Positions 35,860-44,506 of a stretch of DNA of 64,000 nt are shown piece after piece (the stretch's first letter is position 1; every line of letters starts with the position of its first letter). Under the pieces are notes generated by a model, which worked only from the letters and a program-made list of their open reading frames with translations, was not told the origin of the DNA and ran no database searches. The stretch comes from Curtobacterium sp. SGAir0471 (GTDB lineage: Bacteria > Actinomycetota > Actinomycetes > Actinomycetales > Microbacteriaceae): the NCBI RefSeq assembly GCF_005490985.1, contig NZ_CP027869.1:434001-498000 (forward strand), read 5' to 3'. The position numbers and the translations under genes were made by a program.

Positions 35860-35947
35860 CCGGTGGCGGCTGGCACGCTGCTCGCGCGCCGGCGCCGGCG
35901 CCGGCGCCGCGCCCAGCCGAGCCGAGCCCCCCGCCGTGCCGAGTATG

Positions 35948-35983
35948 CGACATCGCACGCGTCGATCGACGCGTGCGATGTCG
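35948..35983. repeat. 36-bp perfect palindrome
   Basis: CGACATCGCACGCGTCGA and its exact reverse complement abut with no spacer. The half CGTGCGATGTCG recurs once more at 35991-36002. It lies in the 277-bp gap between the xth promoter and the M23 gene and may act as a terminator for the latter. Confidence 0.7.
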
Positions 35984-36024
35984 GAAACGCCGTGCGATGT
36001 CGAGGGTGCTGTGCGACGCGGAAC

Positions 36025-36111
36025 GTGCGCCGCCTGCGGCCCGCCGCTGTCGCGTGCGCCGCCTGCGGCCCGCCGCTGTCGCGTGCGCCGCCCGCCGCCC
36101 GCCGCTGTCGC
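36025..36111. repeat. Three tandem 29-bp repeats
   Basis: Units at 36025-36053 and 36054-36082 are identical; the third (36083-36111) has two changes. Unit begins GTGCGCCGCCTGCGGCCCG. No spacers, so not a CRISPR array. Confidence 0.75.
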
Positions 36112-36123
36112 GTGCGCTCCGGA

Positions 36124-37470
36124 CTAGAAGCGGACGCCCCGTGCCGCCATGAACGGCGCCGGGTCGGTCGTCGCGCCGTTGATGTGGACCTCGTAGTGCA
36201 GGTGGCAGCCGGTCGAGTTGCCCGTCGAGCCGACCAGGGCGATGAGCTGCCCGGCCGAGACCCGCTGGCCCTTGGTGACGCGGAAGCCGCCGTTCACGAT
36301 GTGCCCGTACGCCGTCGCGACACCGCCGCCGTGGTTGATCCGGACGTAGTTGCCGTACCCGCCGTACCAGCCGACGTAGTCGACGGTCCCCGCCGAGGCC
36401 GCGACGATCGCCGTCGAGCAGCCGCTCGTCAGGTCGAGGCCGTCGTGCTTCGTGACCCGACCGGTGATCGGGTGCACGCGGTACCCGTACGGGCTGATGA
36501 CGTAACCGCCGCCGGGGCGCACCCAGCCGGTGCCGGAGCCGGAACCGACCCCGCCGCCACCGCCGCCGCCCGCTGCCGGAGCAGGCGCACCGCCACCACC
36601 ACCGCTGCCCGCAGCTGCGGCGGCCGCGGCCTGGCGCTGGAGCTCGCGCTGCCGTGCCGCCTCGGCCTCCTGCCGGGCCTTCTCCTCCTCCGCCTTGCGG
36701 ACCTTCTCACCCTCGGCGAACTCGGCCTCGGTGCGGACGCGGCCCGAGGTCAGCGTCGCGAGCTGGGCGTCGAGCCGCGCCTTGTTCTCCTGCTGCTCGT
36801 CGTACGCGGCCTGGACCTTGTCGGCAGCGGCCTGTGCGGCCTGCATCGTCCGCTCGGCCTCGGCAGCGCGCTCCTCGAGCGCCTTCGATGCGCGGTCGGC
36901 CTGCGCGGTGAGCGACCGGGCGACCGAGGCGTCGGCGCTCGCCGCGGCCTCGACCCGTTCGGCCTGTTCGGACAGCTTGCTCAGCGCACCGAGGTCGTAC
37001 AGCAGGTCGCGCGCGCCCTCGCCCTCGGCCAGCACCGACGCCGTGACGTCCGCACCGCCGTGTCGCGCCATCTGCGCTGCGAACTGCCCTGCCTGCGACG
37101 CGCTCTGCTCGGCGATCTGCGCGTGCTCGTCGGCCTCGGCGCGGAGCTTCTGCTCGGTCTCCGCCGCGTCCTGCGCCTTGCCCTGTGCCGCGAAGAACTC
37201 GTCACCGAGGCGCTTCGCCTCGGCCTCGGCAGCCGCGACCTGGTCCGAGAGCCCGTCGATGATGCCGCGGATCTGGGTGATCTGCTCCTGCTTCGCGGAC
37301 TCCTGGCCCCGAGCCGCGAGCACCTCGTCCCACGACGGGTACTTCGCGGCGCTCGCGCTCGGCGCGTCGACGAGCACCGTCGCGAGCAGGCCGGCAAGGG
37401 CCAGCCCGGTGGCGGCGATGCGGAGTCGGAGGGCGGGACGCGGGACGCGGTGGCTGGTGGAGCGAGTCAC
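36124..37470 (-). CDS. Secreted M23 peptidase with EnvC-like coiled coil
   Basis: 448 residues from the GTG at 37470, which has TAGGCT 7 nt upstream; an ATG at 37488 would add six residues. Signal peptide (LRIAATGLALAGLLATVLV...ASA), a long Ala/Glu/Gln coiled coil (about 45-270), a Gly/Ala/Pro linker with two polyglycine runs and a C-terminal LytM/M23 domain with HPITGRVTKHDGLDL and HLHYEVHI zinc motifs intact. Expected to cleave peptidoglycan cross-bridges or to regulate such an enzyme during division. Confidence 0.92.
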   Translation of the reverse strand: MTRSTSHRVPRPALRLRIAATGLALAGLLATVLVDAPSASAAKYPSWDEVLAARGQESAKQEQITQIRGIIDGLSDQVAAAEAEAKRLGDEFFAAQGKAQDAAETEQKLRAEADEHAQIAEQSASQAGQFAAQMARHGGADVTASVLAEGEGARDLLYDLGALSKLSEQAERVEAAASADASVARSLTAQADRASKALEERAAEAERTMQAAQAAADKVQAAYDEQQENKARLDAQLATLTSGRVRTEAEFAEGEKVRKAEEEKARQEAEAARQRELQRQAAAAAAAGSGGGGGAPAPAAGGGGGGGVGSGSGTGWVRPGGGYVISPYGYRVHPITGRVTKHDGLDLTSGCSTAIVAASAGTVDYVGWYGGYGNYVRINHGGGVATAYGHIVNGGFRVTKGQRVSAGQLIALVGSTGNSTGCHLHYEVHINGATTDPAPFMAARGVRF

Positions 37471-37477
37471 GGGGTCG

Positions 37478-37483
37478 AGCCTA
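37478..37483 (-). promoter_or_regulatory. -10 box of probable leaderless promoter (M23 gene)
   Basis: TAGGCT, 7 nt before the GTG at 37470. Confidence 0.5.
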
Positions 37484-37553
37484 TACATCCGTACAGCCGA
37501 CGCGACACGCCGCCGCGCCGCCTGTGGAGAACTCCCGACGGCATCGCGTCCCC

Positions 37554-37678
37554 CGCGACCGCACCGCAGGACGCCGGCGAAGCGCTGCCGCGCCGCCGGG
37601 ATCGCGCGAACCGCGACCGCACCGCAGGACTCCGGCGAACCGCGACCGCACCGCAGGACTCCGGCGAACCGCGACCGC
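37554..37678. repeat. 29-bp tandem repeats between two minus-strand genes
   Basis: Two identical 29-bp units (37612-37640, 37641-37669) starting CGCGACCGCACCGCAGGAC, a partial third (37670-37678) and a degenerate copy at 37554-37582. Unit length equals that of the array on the other side of the M23 gene, but the sequence differs. Confidence 0.7.
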
Positions 37679-37681
37679 CCC

Positions 37682-39370
37682 TCAGAAGCCCCGCTCGCGG
37701 CGGATCGCGTCCGCGCTGCCCACGACGTCGCGCCGCAGGACGGACGCGCCGACGGTGCCCGCGTAGTCGTAGACGTCGAAACCCGTGCAGTGCGTGATGC
37801 TCGCCGGGGCACCCAGGGAGTCCTCGACCGCGGTGGTCCACACGTCGTTCGCGCCGATGACCACGAAGGTCGGCTCCGCGTCGCGGTAGGCACCGAGGTC
37901 GACGAGCCACGGGTAGGTCTGGAAGTCGTCCCGGACCTGCAGGAGCTCGACGTCGTCCGAGGCGTACGCCGCGAGGGGCCGGACCGTCCAGAACTGCCCG
38001 ACGCCGGTGACCTGCCGCCCGTCCGCCCAGCGGTCCAGGCACGCCGACGGCGCGTACCGGGCCGCCGCGACCGCTCCGACCGTGCTCGGCGCCACCGCCA
38101 CGCCCCCGGCCAGGACGACCGCTGCCGCGACCGCCACGGCGAGCTGCACGCCGCGCCGCGGTCGGTGCACCCGGGTCCGGCGGACGGCGGAGCGCACGAG
38201 CTCCGCGACGGCGACGAGCGCCAGGAGGGGCGCGGTCACGATCGGCTCCAGGTACCGCGGCGTCTGCGACCCGGCGACGACCACCCCGACGGACACCGCC
38301 ACGACCGTCACCAGCGGCAGCACCGTCGCGACGAGCACGGTCCGGGCGGTGCGGACGCGCCAGGCCCACACCGTGCCGCCGACCGCGAGCACCACTCCGG
38401 CGAAGAGCAGCAGCAGCTCGGCGTCGCCGCGGGCCGACCCCGCGCGGTCGTCGGTCAGGGCCGCGAAGAACGCCAGTGTCCGACCGGCCTGCTCCGGGTG
38501 CACGTACGTCGACGGGTCGAGCGACACGAACGGCGCGAGCGGGATCCGGAGCAGGTACCCGACGACCGACCCCGCGACGAGCACGCCCGACATCCACGCC
38601 GTCGGTCGCCAGGGGACGCGGCGGGCGACCGAGAGCAGCACGAGGGTCACGACGACCGGCCCTGCCGACCACGGCACGTACAGCGGGTTCGATGCCGTGG
38701 TGCACGCCGCGACGAGCCCCGTGACGAGGAGCACGGTCACCGAGGCCCGCCCGGTCCGCACCGCACGGAGCACGAGGACCGCCGTCCCGAGCATCGCGAG
38801 CAGTGCGCCGTAGTAGTAGGTCGTCGTCAGCAGCAGGGAACCGAGCTCCAGCGACGTCGCCGTCGCGGTGTACTCCGTCAGCACGATCGCGGTCACGAAC
38901 CCGAGCGCCAGCACGGACACCGTGATCCGTGCCGACCGGCGTGCGGCGGGCATGAGCTCGTTCGCCGCCGCCCGCACCAGCGCGTACACGGCGAGCAGGA
39001 CGAGCACGCCGTTGAGCGCCAGGGCCTGCTGCGGCGTCGCCGTGACGAGGGAGCAGAGCAGGTAGACGGGCAGCTCCGGGAAGAAGAACAGTGCCGGCGA
39101 CATCGCCCACTCGAACGGCTGCCCGAGACGGAGCGAGCGCTCGACGAGCGGCAGCAGGACGGAGTCGCCGTCGTACCAGAGCAGGGCGACGCGGTCGGTC
39201 GCCATGACGTGGCCGAGGGCGATGACGGACAGGGCGAGCGCGACGGCGGCGCCCAGTGCCTCCCGGCCGACGGCTGCCCACCGGCGGCGCGACGGCGGAC
39301 CGGGGGAGGCGATCGCGACCGGCTCCGGTGCCGCGGCGCGGCCGGAGGGGCCGGGCGCGACGGGGGACAT
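37682..39370 (-). CDS. Polytopic membrane protein, possibly glycosyltransferase-like, unknown
   Basis: 562 residues, ATG at 39370. About ten to eleven hydrophobic helices follow a Pro/Arg-rich cytoplasmic start, and a soluble C-terminal domain of about 110 residues (CLDRWADGRQVTGVGQFW..., then TGFDVYDYAG) lies outside. The early loop WYDGDSVLLPLVERSL between helices 1 and 2 holds acidic residues like the catalytic loop of GT-C fold transferases, which use polyprenyl-linked sugars, but I cannot confirm that family. TACGCT (39377-39382) is 6 nt before the start. Confidence 0.75.
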   Translation of the reverse strand: MSPVAPGPSGRAAAPEPVAIASPGPPSRRRWAAVGREALGAAVALALSVIALGHVMATDRVALLWYDGDSVLLPLVERSLRLGQPFEWAMSPALFFFPELPVYLLCSLVTATPQQALALNGVLVLLAVYALVRAAANELMPAARRSARITVSVLALGFVTAIVLTEYTATATSLELGSLLLTTTYYYGALLAMLGTAVLVLRAVRTGRASVTVLLVTGLVAACTTASNPLYVPWSAGPVVVTLVLLSVARRVPWRPTAWMSGVLVAGSVVGYLLRIPLAPFVSLDPSTYVHPEQAGRTLAFFAALTDDRAGSARGDAELLLLFAGVVLAVGGTVWAWRVRTARTVLVATVLPLVTVVAVSVGVVVAGSQTPRYLEPIVTAPLLALVAVAELVRSAVRRTRVHRPRRGVQLAVAVAAAVVLAGGVAVAPSTVGAVAAARYAPSACLDRWADGRQVTGVGQFWTVRPLAAYASDDVELLQVRDDFQTYPWLVDLGAYRDAEPTFVVIGANDVWTTAVEDSLGAPASITHCTGFDVYDYAGTVGASVLRRDVVGSADAIRRERGF

Positions 39371-39376
39371 GAGCGG

Positions 39377-39382
39377 AGCGTA
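39377..39382 (-). promoter_or_regulatory. -10 box of probable leaderless promoter (membrane protein)
   Basis: TACGCT, 6 nt before the ATG at 39370. Confidence 0.45.
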
Positions 39383-39432
39383 CCGAGCGAGCCGTGACGC
39401 CGCCTGGCGATGGCGTTCCGGGGCCGAGCGAC

Positions 39433-39438
39433 TACCCT
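39433..39438 (+). promoter_or_regulatory. -10 box of probable leaderless promoter (pyrE)
   Basis: TACCCT, 8 nt before the GTG at 39447. Confidence 0.5.
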
Positions 39439-39446
39439 TGTGGGCT

Positions 39447-39998
39447 GTGACCGACACGCGCGACCAGCTGATCCAGCACATCTCCGCAGACGCGGTGTTC
39501 CACGGCGACTTCACGCTCACCAGCGGCAAGCAGGCGTCGTACTACATCGACCTGCGCAAGGTGAGCCTCGACCACCGGGTCGCTCCGCTGATCGGGCAGG
39601 TCATGACGGACCTGCTGCAGCAGGTGCCCGACGTCGACGCTGTGGGAGGCCTCACGATGGGCGCCGACCCGATCGCCAGCGCCGTGCTGCACCAGGCCGC
39701 GGCGCGTGGGCTCGCCTACGACGCGTTCGTCGTGCGCAAGGAGCCCAAGGACCACGGCCGGGGCCGTCAGGTCGAGGGACCAGACGTCCGCGGCAAGCGC
39801 GTCGTCGTGCTCGAGGACACCTCCACCACGGGCGGTTCGCCGCTCAAGGCCGCCGAGGCGCTCGAGCGCGAGGGTGCGATCATCGCCGCCGTGGCCGTCG
39901 TCGTCGACCGTGACACCGGCGCGAAGGAGCGCATCGAGGCCGCCGGGTACCCCTACTTCGCGGCGATCGGGCTGGCCGACCTGGGGCTGAGCGCGTGA
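39447..39998 (+). CDS. pyrE: Orotate phosphoribosyltransferase
   Basis: 183 residues, GTG start. Converts orotate and PRPP to OMP in pyrimidine synthesis. The PRPP-binding signature VVVLEDTSTTGGSPLKAAE and the flexible-loop lysines in VRKEPKDHGRGRQVEG are present. Other pyr genes are not in the window. Its stop overlaps the start of the septum-formation-like gene by four bases. Confidence 0.95.
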   Translation: MTDTRDQLIQHISADAVFHGDFTLTSGKQASYYIDLRKVSLDHRVAPLIGQVMTDLLQQVPDVDAVGGLTMGADPIASAVLHQAAARGLAYDAFVVRKEPKDHGRGRQVEGPDVRGKRVVVLEDTSTTGGSPLKAAEALEREGAIIAAVAVVVDRDTGAKERIEAAGYPYFAAIGLADLGLSA

Positions 39999-42448
39999 CC
40001 GAGGGGCGTCCGGACGACGCGCGCGACCCCGACGGTACGTCCGGCCCGGCAGACGGGGCGGACGACCGGGAGGCCCGTCGCGCGCCCGCCACGGACGCTC
40101 CGTTCCGCGGTCTCCGCAGTGCCGCTGACATCTTCGGTGCGCCGCGTGCGGCCGACGAGTGGCCGTCGCGCCGCGAACGGCGCGAGGCCGAGCGGGCCGC
40201 GCGCGAGACCGGCGCACCGCTGCCCGAGCCGTTCGAGCCGACGACCGGCGCCCTGGCGCAGCCGGTGGACGCGGGCCGGCCCGAGCCGGCGACCGGCGCC
40301 CTGTCGCAGCCGGTGGATGCGGCCCGGCCCGAGCCGGACGAGGACGCCGGAGCGACGCAGGCGATCCGGATGGACGACGAGCTCCGCGAGCCGTCGGAGA
40401 ACCCGCAGGCGACGGTCGAGCACGAACGCGCGACGCTGGGCGAGCGGATCCCGCCGGCGGCGCCGGTGCCACCGGCGAGCACGGTCGCGCACCCGTCGGC
40501 GATCTCGCTGCCGTCAGCGGTGCAGCACCGTGACGAGCGCGCCGCCGGGAACCGGGCCGTCGACGAGGAACGTCGGCGCGCGGACCCGTTCGGGCAGGGA
40601 CGCAGCGACGTCGACTGGCTCGGCCGCGCCACCGGCTCGCAGCCTCCGGCTCCCGTGCCGACCCCGACCGGGCCCGTCGCGCAGCCCCTCGGCGTGGGGA
40701 ACGTCCTGCCGCCGACCCCGGCCGCGCCGACGAACGAGCCACCGAGCTTCACCGAGCTGCTGCGCCTGCAGGGAGCGGAGGACTCCGCATCGACCGGGTC
40801 CACCGAGCGCCCGTTCGACTGGGCGATCCGGGACGACGAGACCGGTGAGGTGCCGACGACGCTGACCACCGACCGCTTCGACACGACGGCGTTCGGCGCC
40901 GGGTCGTGGTCGCTCGCGGACGAGGCGGACGACGACGTCGTGTCGGGCGAGGTCGACACGCCGGCCGGCGGCCTGCCGAGCGGACTGCTCGCGGCGCCGG
41001 TGCCCACGTCCGAGCCGGTGCCGGCTCCGGGTACGGCCCCCGCTCCCGCTGGTGGTGCGGCTGCGATCGAGGCCTCAGAAGAAGACGATGACGTCGACGT
41101 CGCCCGGACGACTGCGCTGCCGACCGTGGCGGACGAGCGGCGCGACGACGACGTCGACGGTCGCGACGACGATGACGCCGCCCGCACGACGGCGCTGCCC
41201 ACCGCGCGCGACGACGTCCGACACGACGAGCAGGGCGACGCCGGTCCGGGCCTGCCGACGCCGATCGCCGCGACCGCCACCCCCTGGTGGGCGGAACCCG
41301 ACGCCACCGTGCCGCCGACGGCAGCCCCGCCGCTGGTCGAACCGGCTTCGTCGGACACCGCTGCGGCCTACCCGGCGCACCTGCCACCCTCGGTCGGCCA
41401 GGACCTCCGCGGGCTGACCGGCGCCGCCGACGATCGGGCCGCCGACGACCAGCGCCACGACCGGCGCGGTGACGGCAGCGACGACCGAGACGACGACCGC
41501 GACGACCGGCCGGTCGAGCGCCTGCCTGCCGCGGCTCCGGACGACCTCGACCAGGCCGAGTGGGACGGCCGCGAGACGAGCGACACGAGCGCCATCAAGG
41601 ACCTGTTCGGCACCGAGGCCGTCGGGCAGCTCGGCGACACCGGCTACGACCCCGAGGACTCGGGCACGCGCATGTTGCCCGCGGTCGCGGCCCCCGCCGG
41701 TGCCGCCGCTGCTGCCCGGACCCCGGGTCGTGCCGTGCCGACCGGGGCTGCGCCCGCGGGTGCTCGGTCCGCCGGTGACCGCGGCGGCCGGGACAACTTC
41801 ATCAACGAGGGCTTCGGCCGCCTCGCCGGCGAGGGCAAGCGCGGCAAACAGCTGCTCGTCGTCGGCGCCGTGGTGCTCATCGTGGTGCTGCTCGTGGCGG
41901 TCTTCGGACTCACCCGCTGGATCCTCGGGAACTCGATCAGCGAGGAGAGCGCTCCCGCCGCCACGGCGACGTCCGCTGCCCCGTCGAGTGCCCCGTCCGC
42001 CGAGCCCTCGGCGGAGCAGTCCACCGAAGCCGCGGCGGCTCCCGCCCAGCCCCTGCAGTTCGCGACGACCCAGGCAGCACCGGGTGAGCACGCGTGGACC
42101 GAGCTCGCGGGTGGCGAGTGCCTGTCGCCCTACACCGACGCGTGGGCCCAGACCTACACCGTGGTCGCGTGCTCGACCGCGCACGCGGCACAGCTGACCG
42201 CCCGGATCCAGGTCGAGGCGGGGGCGTGGCCCGGGCCGGAGGACCTCGCGGCGCAGGCGTCCCAGGTGTGCCAGACCTCGCAGGCGATCGACACGTCGGC
42301 GGCGGCGACGTACGGCGACGTGCAGGTGCAGGGGTCGTACGCGCCGGACCAGGAGACCTGGGACCGCGGCAACACCTTCATCTCGTGCTTCGCGACGCGG
42401 TCCTCCGGCCAGCCGCTGACGGGCTCGCTCGCCCCGGACGGCGACTGA
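39995..42448 (+). CDS. Single-pass membrane protein with long disordered cytosolic region and septum-formation-like domain
   Basis: 817 residues, GTG start. Residues 1-600 are Pro/Ala/Asp/Thr-rich and mostly disordered, with a 16-residue tandem repeat (TGALAQPVDAGRPEPA then TGALSQPVDAARPEPD) and a repeated ARTTALPT motif. A single helix (about 625-650, LLVVGAVVLIVVLLVAVFGL) is followed by an extracellular domain starting GECLSPYTDAWAQTYTVVAC, whose spaced cysteines resemble the septum formation (Septum_form) domain of actinobacteria. Likely envelope or division-related; function otherwise unknown. Translationally coupled to pyrE, probably without metabolic link. Confidence 0.8.
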   Translation: MTEGRPDDARDPDGTSGPADGADDREARRAPATDAPFRGLRSAADIFGAPRAADEWPSRRERREAERAARETGAPLPEPFEPTTGALAQPVDAGRPEPATGALSQPVDAARPEPDEDAGATQAIRMDDELREPSENPQATVEHERATLGERIPPAAPVPPASTVAHPSAISLPSAVQHRDERAAGNRAVDEERRRADPFGQGRSDVDWLGRATGSQPPAPVPTPTGPVAQPLGVGNVLPPTPAAPTNEPPSFTELLRLQGAEDSASTGSTERPFDWAIRDDETGEVPTTLTTDRFDTTAFGAGSWSLADEADDDVVSGEVDTPAGGLPSGLLAAPVPTSEPVPAPGTAPAPAGGAAAIEASEEDDDVDVARTTALPTVADERRDDDVDGRDDDDAARTTALPTARDDVRHDEQGDAGPGLPTPIAATATPWWAEPDATVPPTAAPPLVEPASSDTAAAYPAHLPPSVGQDLRGLTGAADDRAADDQRHDRRGDGSDDRDDDRDDRPVERLPAAAPDDLDQAEWDGRETSDTSAIKDLFGTEAVGQLGDTGYDPEDSGTRMLPAVAAPAGAAAAARTPGRAVPTGAAPAGARSAGDRGGRDNFINEGFGRLAGEGKRGKQLLVVGAVVLIVVLLVAVFGLTRWILGNSISEESAPAATATSAAPSSAPSAEPSAEQSTEAAAAPAQPLQFATTQAAPGEHAWTELAGGECLSPYTDAWAQTYTVVACSTAHAAQLTARIQVEAGAWPGPEDLAAQASQVCQTSQAIDTSAAATYGDVQVQGSYAPDQETWDRGNTFISCFATRSSGQPLTGSLAPDGD

Positions 42449-42469
42449 CCCGCCCGGGGCGACGAGTGG

Positions 42470-43423
42470 TCAGGACGCGGCGGGGACCTTCGCGGACGCG
42501 TCGTCCAGGGAGCGGAGCTCCTCGGCGCTGAGCTCCAGGTCCGCGGACGCCAGCAGCGCCGGCAGCTGCTCGGTGTTCCGCGCGCTCGCGATCGGCGCGA
42601 CGACGTCCGGCTGGGCCTGCAGCCACGCCAGCGCGACCGAGGCGATCTCCGTTTCGTGCGCCTGCGCGATCGTGTCGAGGGCGTCGACGACCGCCAGGCC
42701 CTCGTCGGAGAAGTAGCCAGACACCTGCCCCTCACGGTCCTTGCCGGCGAAGTCGTCCTTCGTCCGGTACTTGCCGGTCAGGAACCCGGCGGCCAGCGCG
42801 AAGTAGGGGACGACCCCCAGCCCCTCGGACGCCGCGAGCGGGGCGATCTCCGACTCGTAGGGCTCACGGGTGACCAGGTTGTAGTGCGGCTGGATCGCGA
42901 CCGGCAGCGCCAGCCCGTTCTCCTTCGCGATGCGGATCCACTCCTCGGCACGCGACCGGGAGTAGTTCGAGATCGCGGTGTACCGGACGAGGCCCTCCTG
43001 CACGAGCTGGTCGAACGCGCGCACGGTCTCATCGAGCGGGGTGTCCTGGTCGTCGAAGTGCGCGTAGTACAGGTCGATCCGGTCGGTCCCGAGGCGCTCG
43101 AGGCTCGCACGCGCGGCCGCAGCGACGTTCGATGCCGACAGCCCCTTGTACTGCGGGTGCTGCGAGACCTTCGTCGCGATCACGACGTCGTCGCGCTTCC
43201 CGGACGCGCGGAGCCACGAGCCGATGACCCGCTCGGACTCGCCGCCCTCGTTGCCCGGAGCCCATGCCGAGTAGACGTCCGCCGTGTCGACGAAGTCGCC
43301 GCCGGCCGAGGTGTACGCGTCGAGCACCCGGTGCGAGGTCTGCTCGTCGGCGGTCCAGCCGAAGACGTTGCCGCCGAGGGCGAGGGGGAACACGTGCAGG
43401 TCACTGGTTCCGATGCGGGGCAT
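42470..43423 (-). CDS. Aldo/keto reductase
   Basis: 317 residues, ATG at 43423 after GGAAGGA. NAD(P)H-dependent TIM-barrel reductase; catalytic tetrad visible as Asp in DFVDTADVYS, Tyr in the same motif, Lys in VVIATKVS and His in LYYAHFDDQD. The C-terminal cofactor segment (IASARNTEQL) indicates the YajO/AKR11-13-like group. Substrate unknown. Divergent from the HEAT-repeat gene. Confidence 0.92.
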   Translation of the reverse strand: MPRIGTSDLHVFPLALGGNVFGWTADEQTSHRVLDAYTSAGGDFVDTADVYSAWAPGNEGGESERVIGSWLRASGKRDDVVIATKVSQHPQYKGLSASNVAAAARASLERLGTDRIDLYYAHFDDQDTPLDETVRAFDQLVQEGLVRYTAISNYSRSRAEEWIRIAKENGLALPVAIQPHYNLVTREPYESEIAPLAASEGLGVVPYFALAAGFLTGKYRTKDDFAGKDREGQVSGYFSDEGLAVVDALDTIAQAHETEIASVALAWLQAQPDVVAPIASARNTEQLPALLASADLELSAEELRSLDDASAKVPAAS

Positions 43424-43513
43424 GGGATTCCTTCCGGTTCGGTACGGGTCGCGTCCACGCTATGCCCCAGCTCCGTCCACGTGACCAGCGGGTTCCCGGT
43501 GTTGCATGAGGGC

Positions 43514-44158
43514 ATGACCACCCTCGCCGACGACCTCACCGACCCCCGTTCGTCCGTCCGCCTCCGGGCCGTGATGGCCGCCGGCACCGAGGCGCGGGTG
43601 GAGGACCTCGAGGTGCTCGTCGAACGCTGCGCCGTCGAGCCCGACCTGCAGGTGCGCGAGGCCCTGACCTGGGCACTGGTCCGGCTGCCCGCGGAGACCG
43701 TCGTGCCCCGGCTGCTCGACGAGCTGCACCGCCCCGAGGCGCGGGCACGGTCGCAGGCGCTCCACACGCTGTCGAAGATCCGTGACGGGTCCGTGTACCC
43801 CGAGGTCGCCGAGCGGCTCGGCGACGACGACCCCGGCGTCCGTCGGACGGCCTGGCGCGCGGCCGTCCTGCTCGCTCCGGCCGACGAGGGACCCGCCCTC
43901 GCTCGTCGACTCGCCCGCGAGCTCGGCCAGGGCGACCGGGAGACCCGACTCGCGCTGAGCCGGGCGCTCGTCACGCTCGGCGAGGACGTCGTCGCCCCCG
44001 TCCTGGCGGACGTCGCGGACCGCCGTGGCGAGGCCGTCCGCGAGCACGTCGCCGAGACCGAGCGCCTGCTCGCCGATCCCGACGCCGGGTCGGCCCTCGC
44101 GCTCGAGCGCGCACGACGCGAGATGGCGCTCGGACGCGGCAAGCGCGCCTCGGGGTGA
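43514..44158 (+). CDS. HEAT-repeat (PBS lyase-like) protein
   Basis: 214 residues, ATG at 43514. Composed of about five alpha-helical HEAT-like repeats (VRLRAVMAAG, VREALTWALVRL, ARSQALHTLSKI, VRRTAWRAAVLL, TRLALSRALVTLG), with no other domain. Such proteins are protein-interaction scaffolds; partner unknown. The hairpin terminator starts 5 bp after the stop. Confidence 0.8.
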   Translation: MTTLADDLTDPRSSVRLRAVMAAGTEARVEDLEVLVERCAVEPDLQVREALTWALVRLPAETVVPRLLDELHRPEARARSQALHTLSKIRDGSVYPEVAERLGDDDPGVRRTAWRAAVLLAPADEGPALARRLARELGQGDRETRLALSRALVTLGEDVVAPVLADVADRRGEAVREHVAETERLLADPDAGSALALERARREMALGRGKRASG

Positions 44159-44163
44159 CCGGG

Positions 44164-44213
44164 TGACGGACGGGAGGCCCGTGGCCGCGCCGCCACGAGC
44201 CTCCCGTCCGTCA
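44164..44213 (+). terminator. Palindromic terminator of the same repeat family
   Basis: 22-bp arms with one mismatch, sharing TGACGGACGGGAGGC with the two identical 48-bp palindromes at 26.1 and 31.8 kb. Confidence 0.8.
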
Positions 44214-44332
44214 CGTGGTCGGTCCGCGCCGGTCCCGCCGTTCCGGGGCGGGCCGCGGAAGACCCGGATTCGGGTCGACGAACAGGACCGATCCGCTTGC
44301 GCACGCCGATCGGAGCGCGCCAAGGTGGGTGT

Positions 44333-44457
44333 CGAAGGGGAGTAGCTCCCAGCGCGTGCATCGACACACTGGCCATCACGACGATCGGCCCGGTGCACCA
44401 CCTGCCGGTCCGACCCGGCGGGCGAGCGAGACCTTCGGCCGTTCTGCCGTGCCGAAG
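44333..44457 (+). promoter_or_regulatory. yybP-ykoY (manganese) riboswitch
   Basis: The two conserved Mn-binding loop sequences are present: GGGGAGTAGC (44337-44346) and GCGAGACC (44426-44433). CGAAGG (44333-44338) pairs with CCTTCG (44432-44437) to close P1. The 3' P1 strand can instead pair in CTTCGGC/GCCGAAG (44433-44439/44451-44457), giving a competing hairpin. It lies 50 bp before the exchanger start. In characterised members, Mn2+ binding stabilises P1 and turns the gene on. Confidence 0.88.
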
Positions 44458-44506
44458 CGCTCCCCACCCCTGCGCGATCGGTGCGGCCCGACCAAGGGAC
44501 CACCCC

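Noticed and set aside
36025..37678. 29-bp repeats considered as a CRISPR array
   Set aside because: Units are directly tandem without spacers and no cas genes are nearby.
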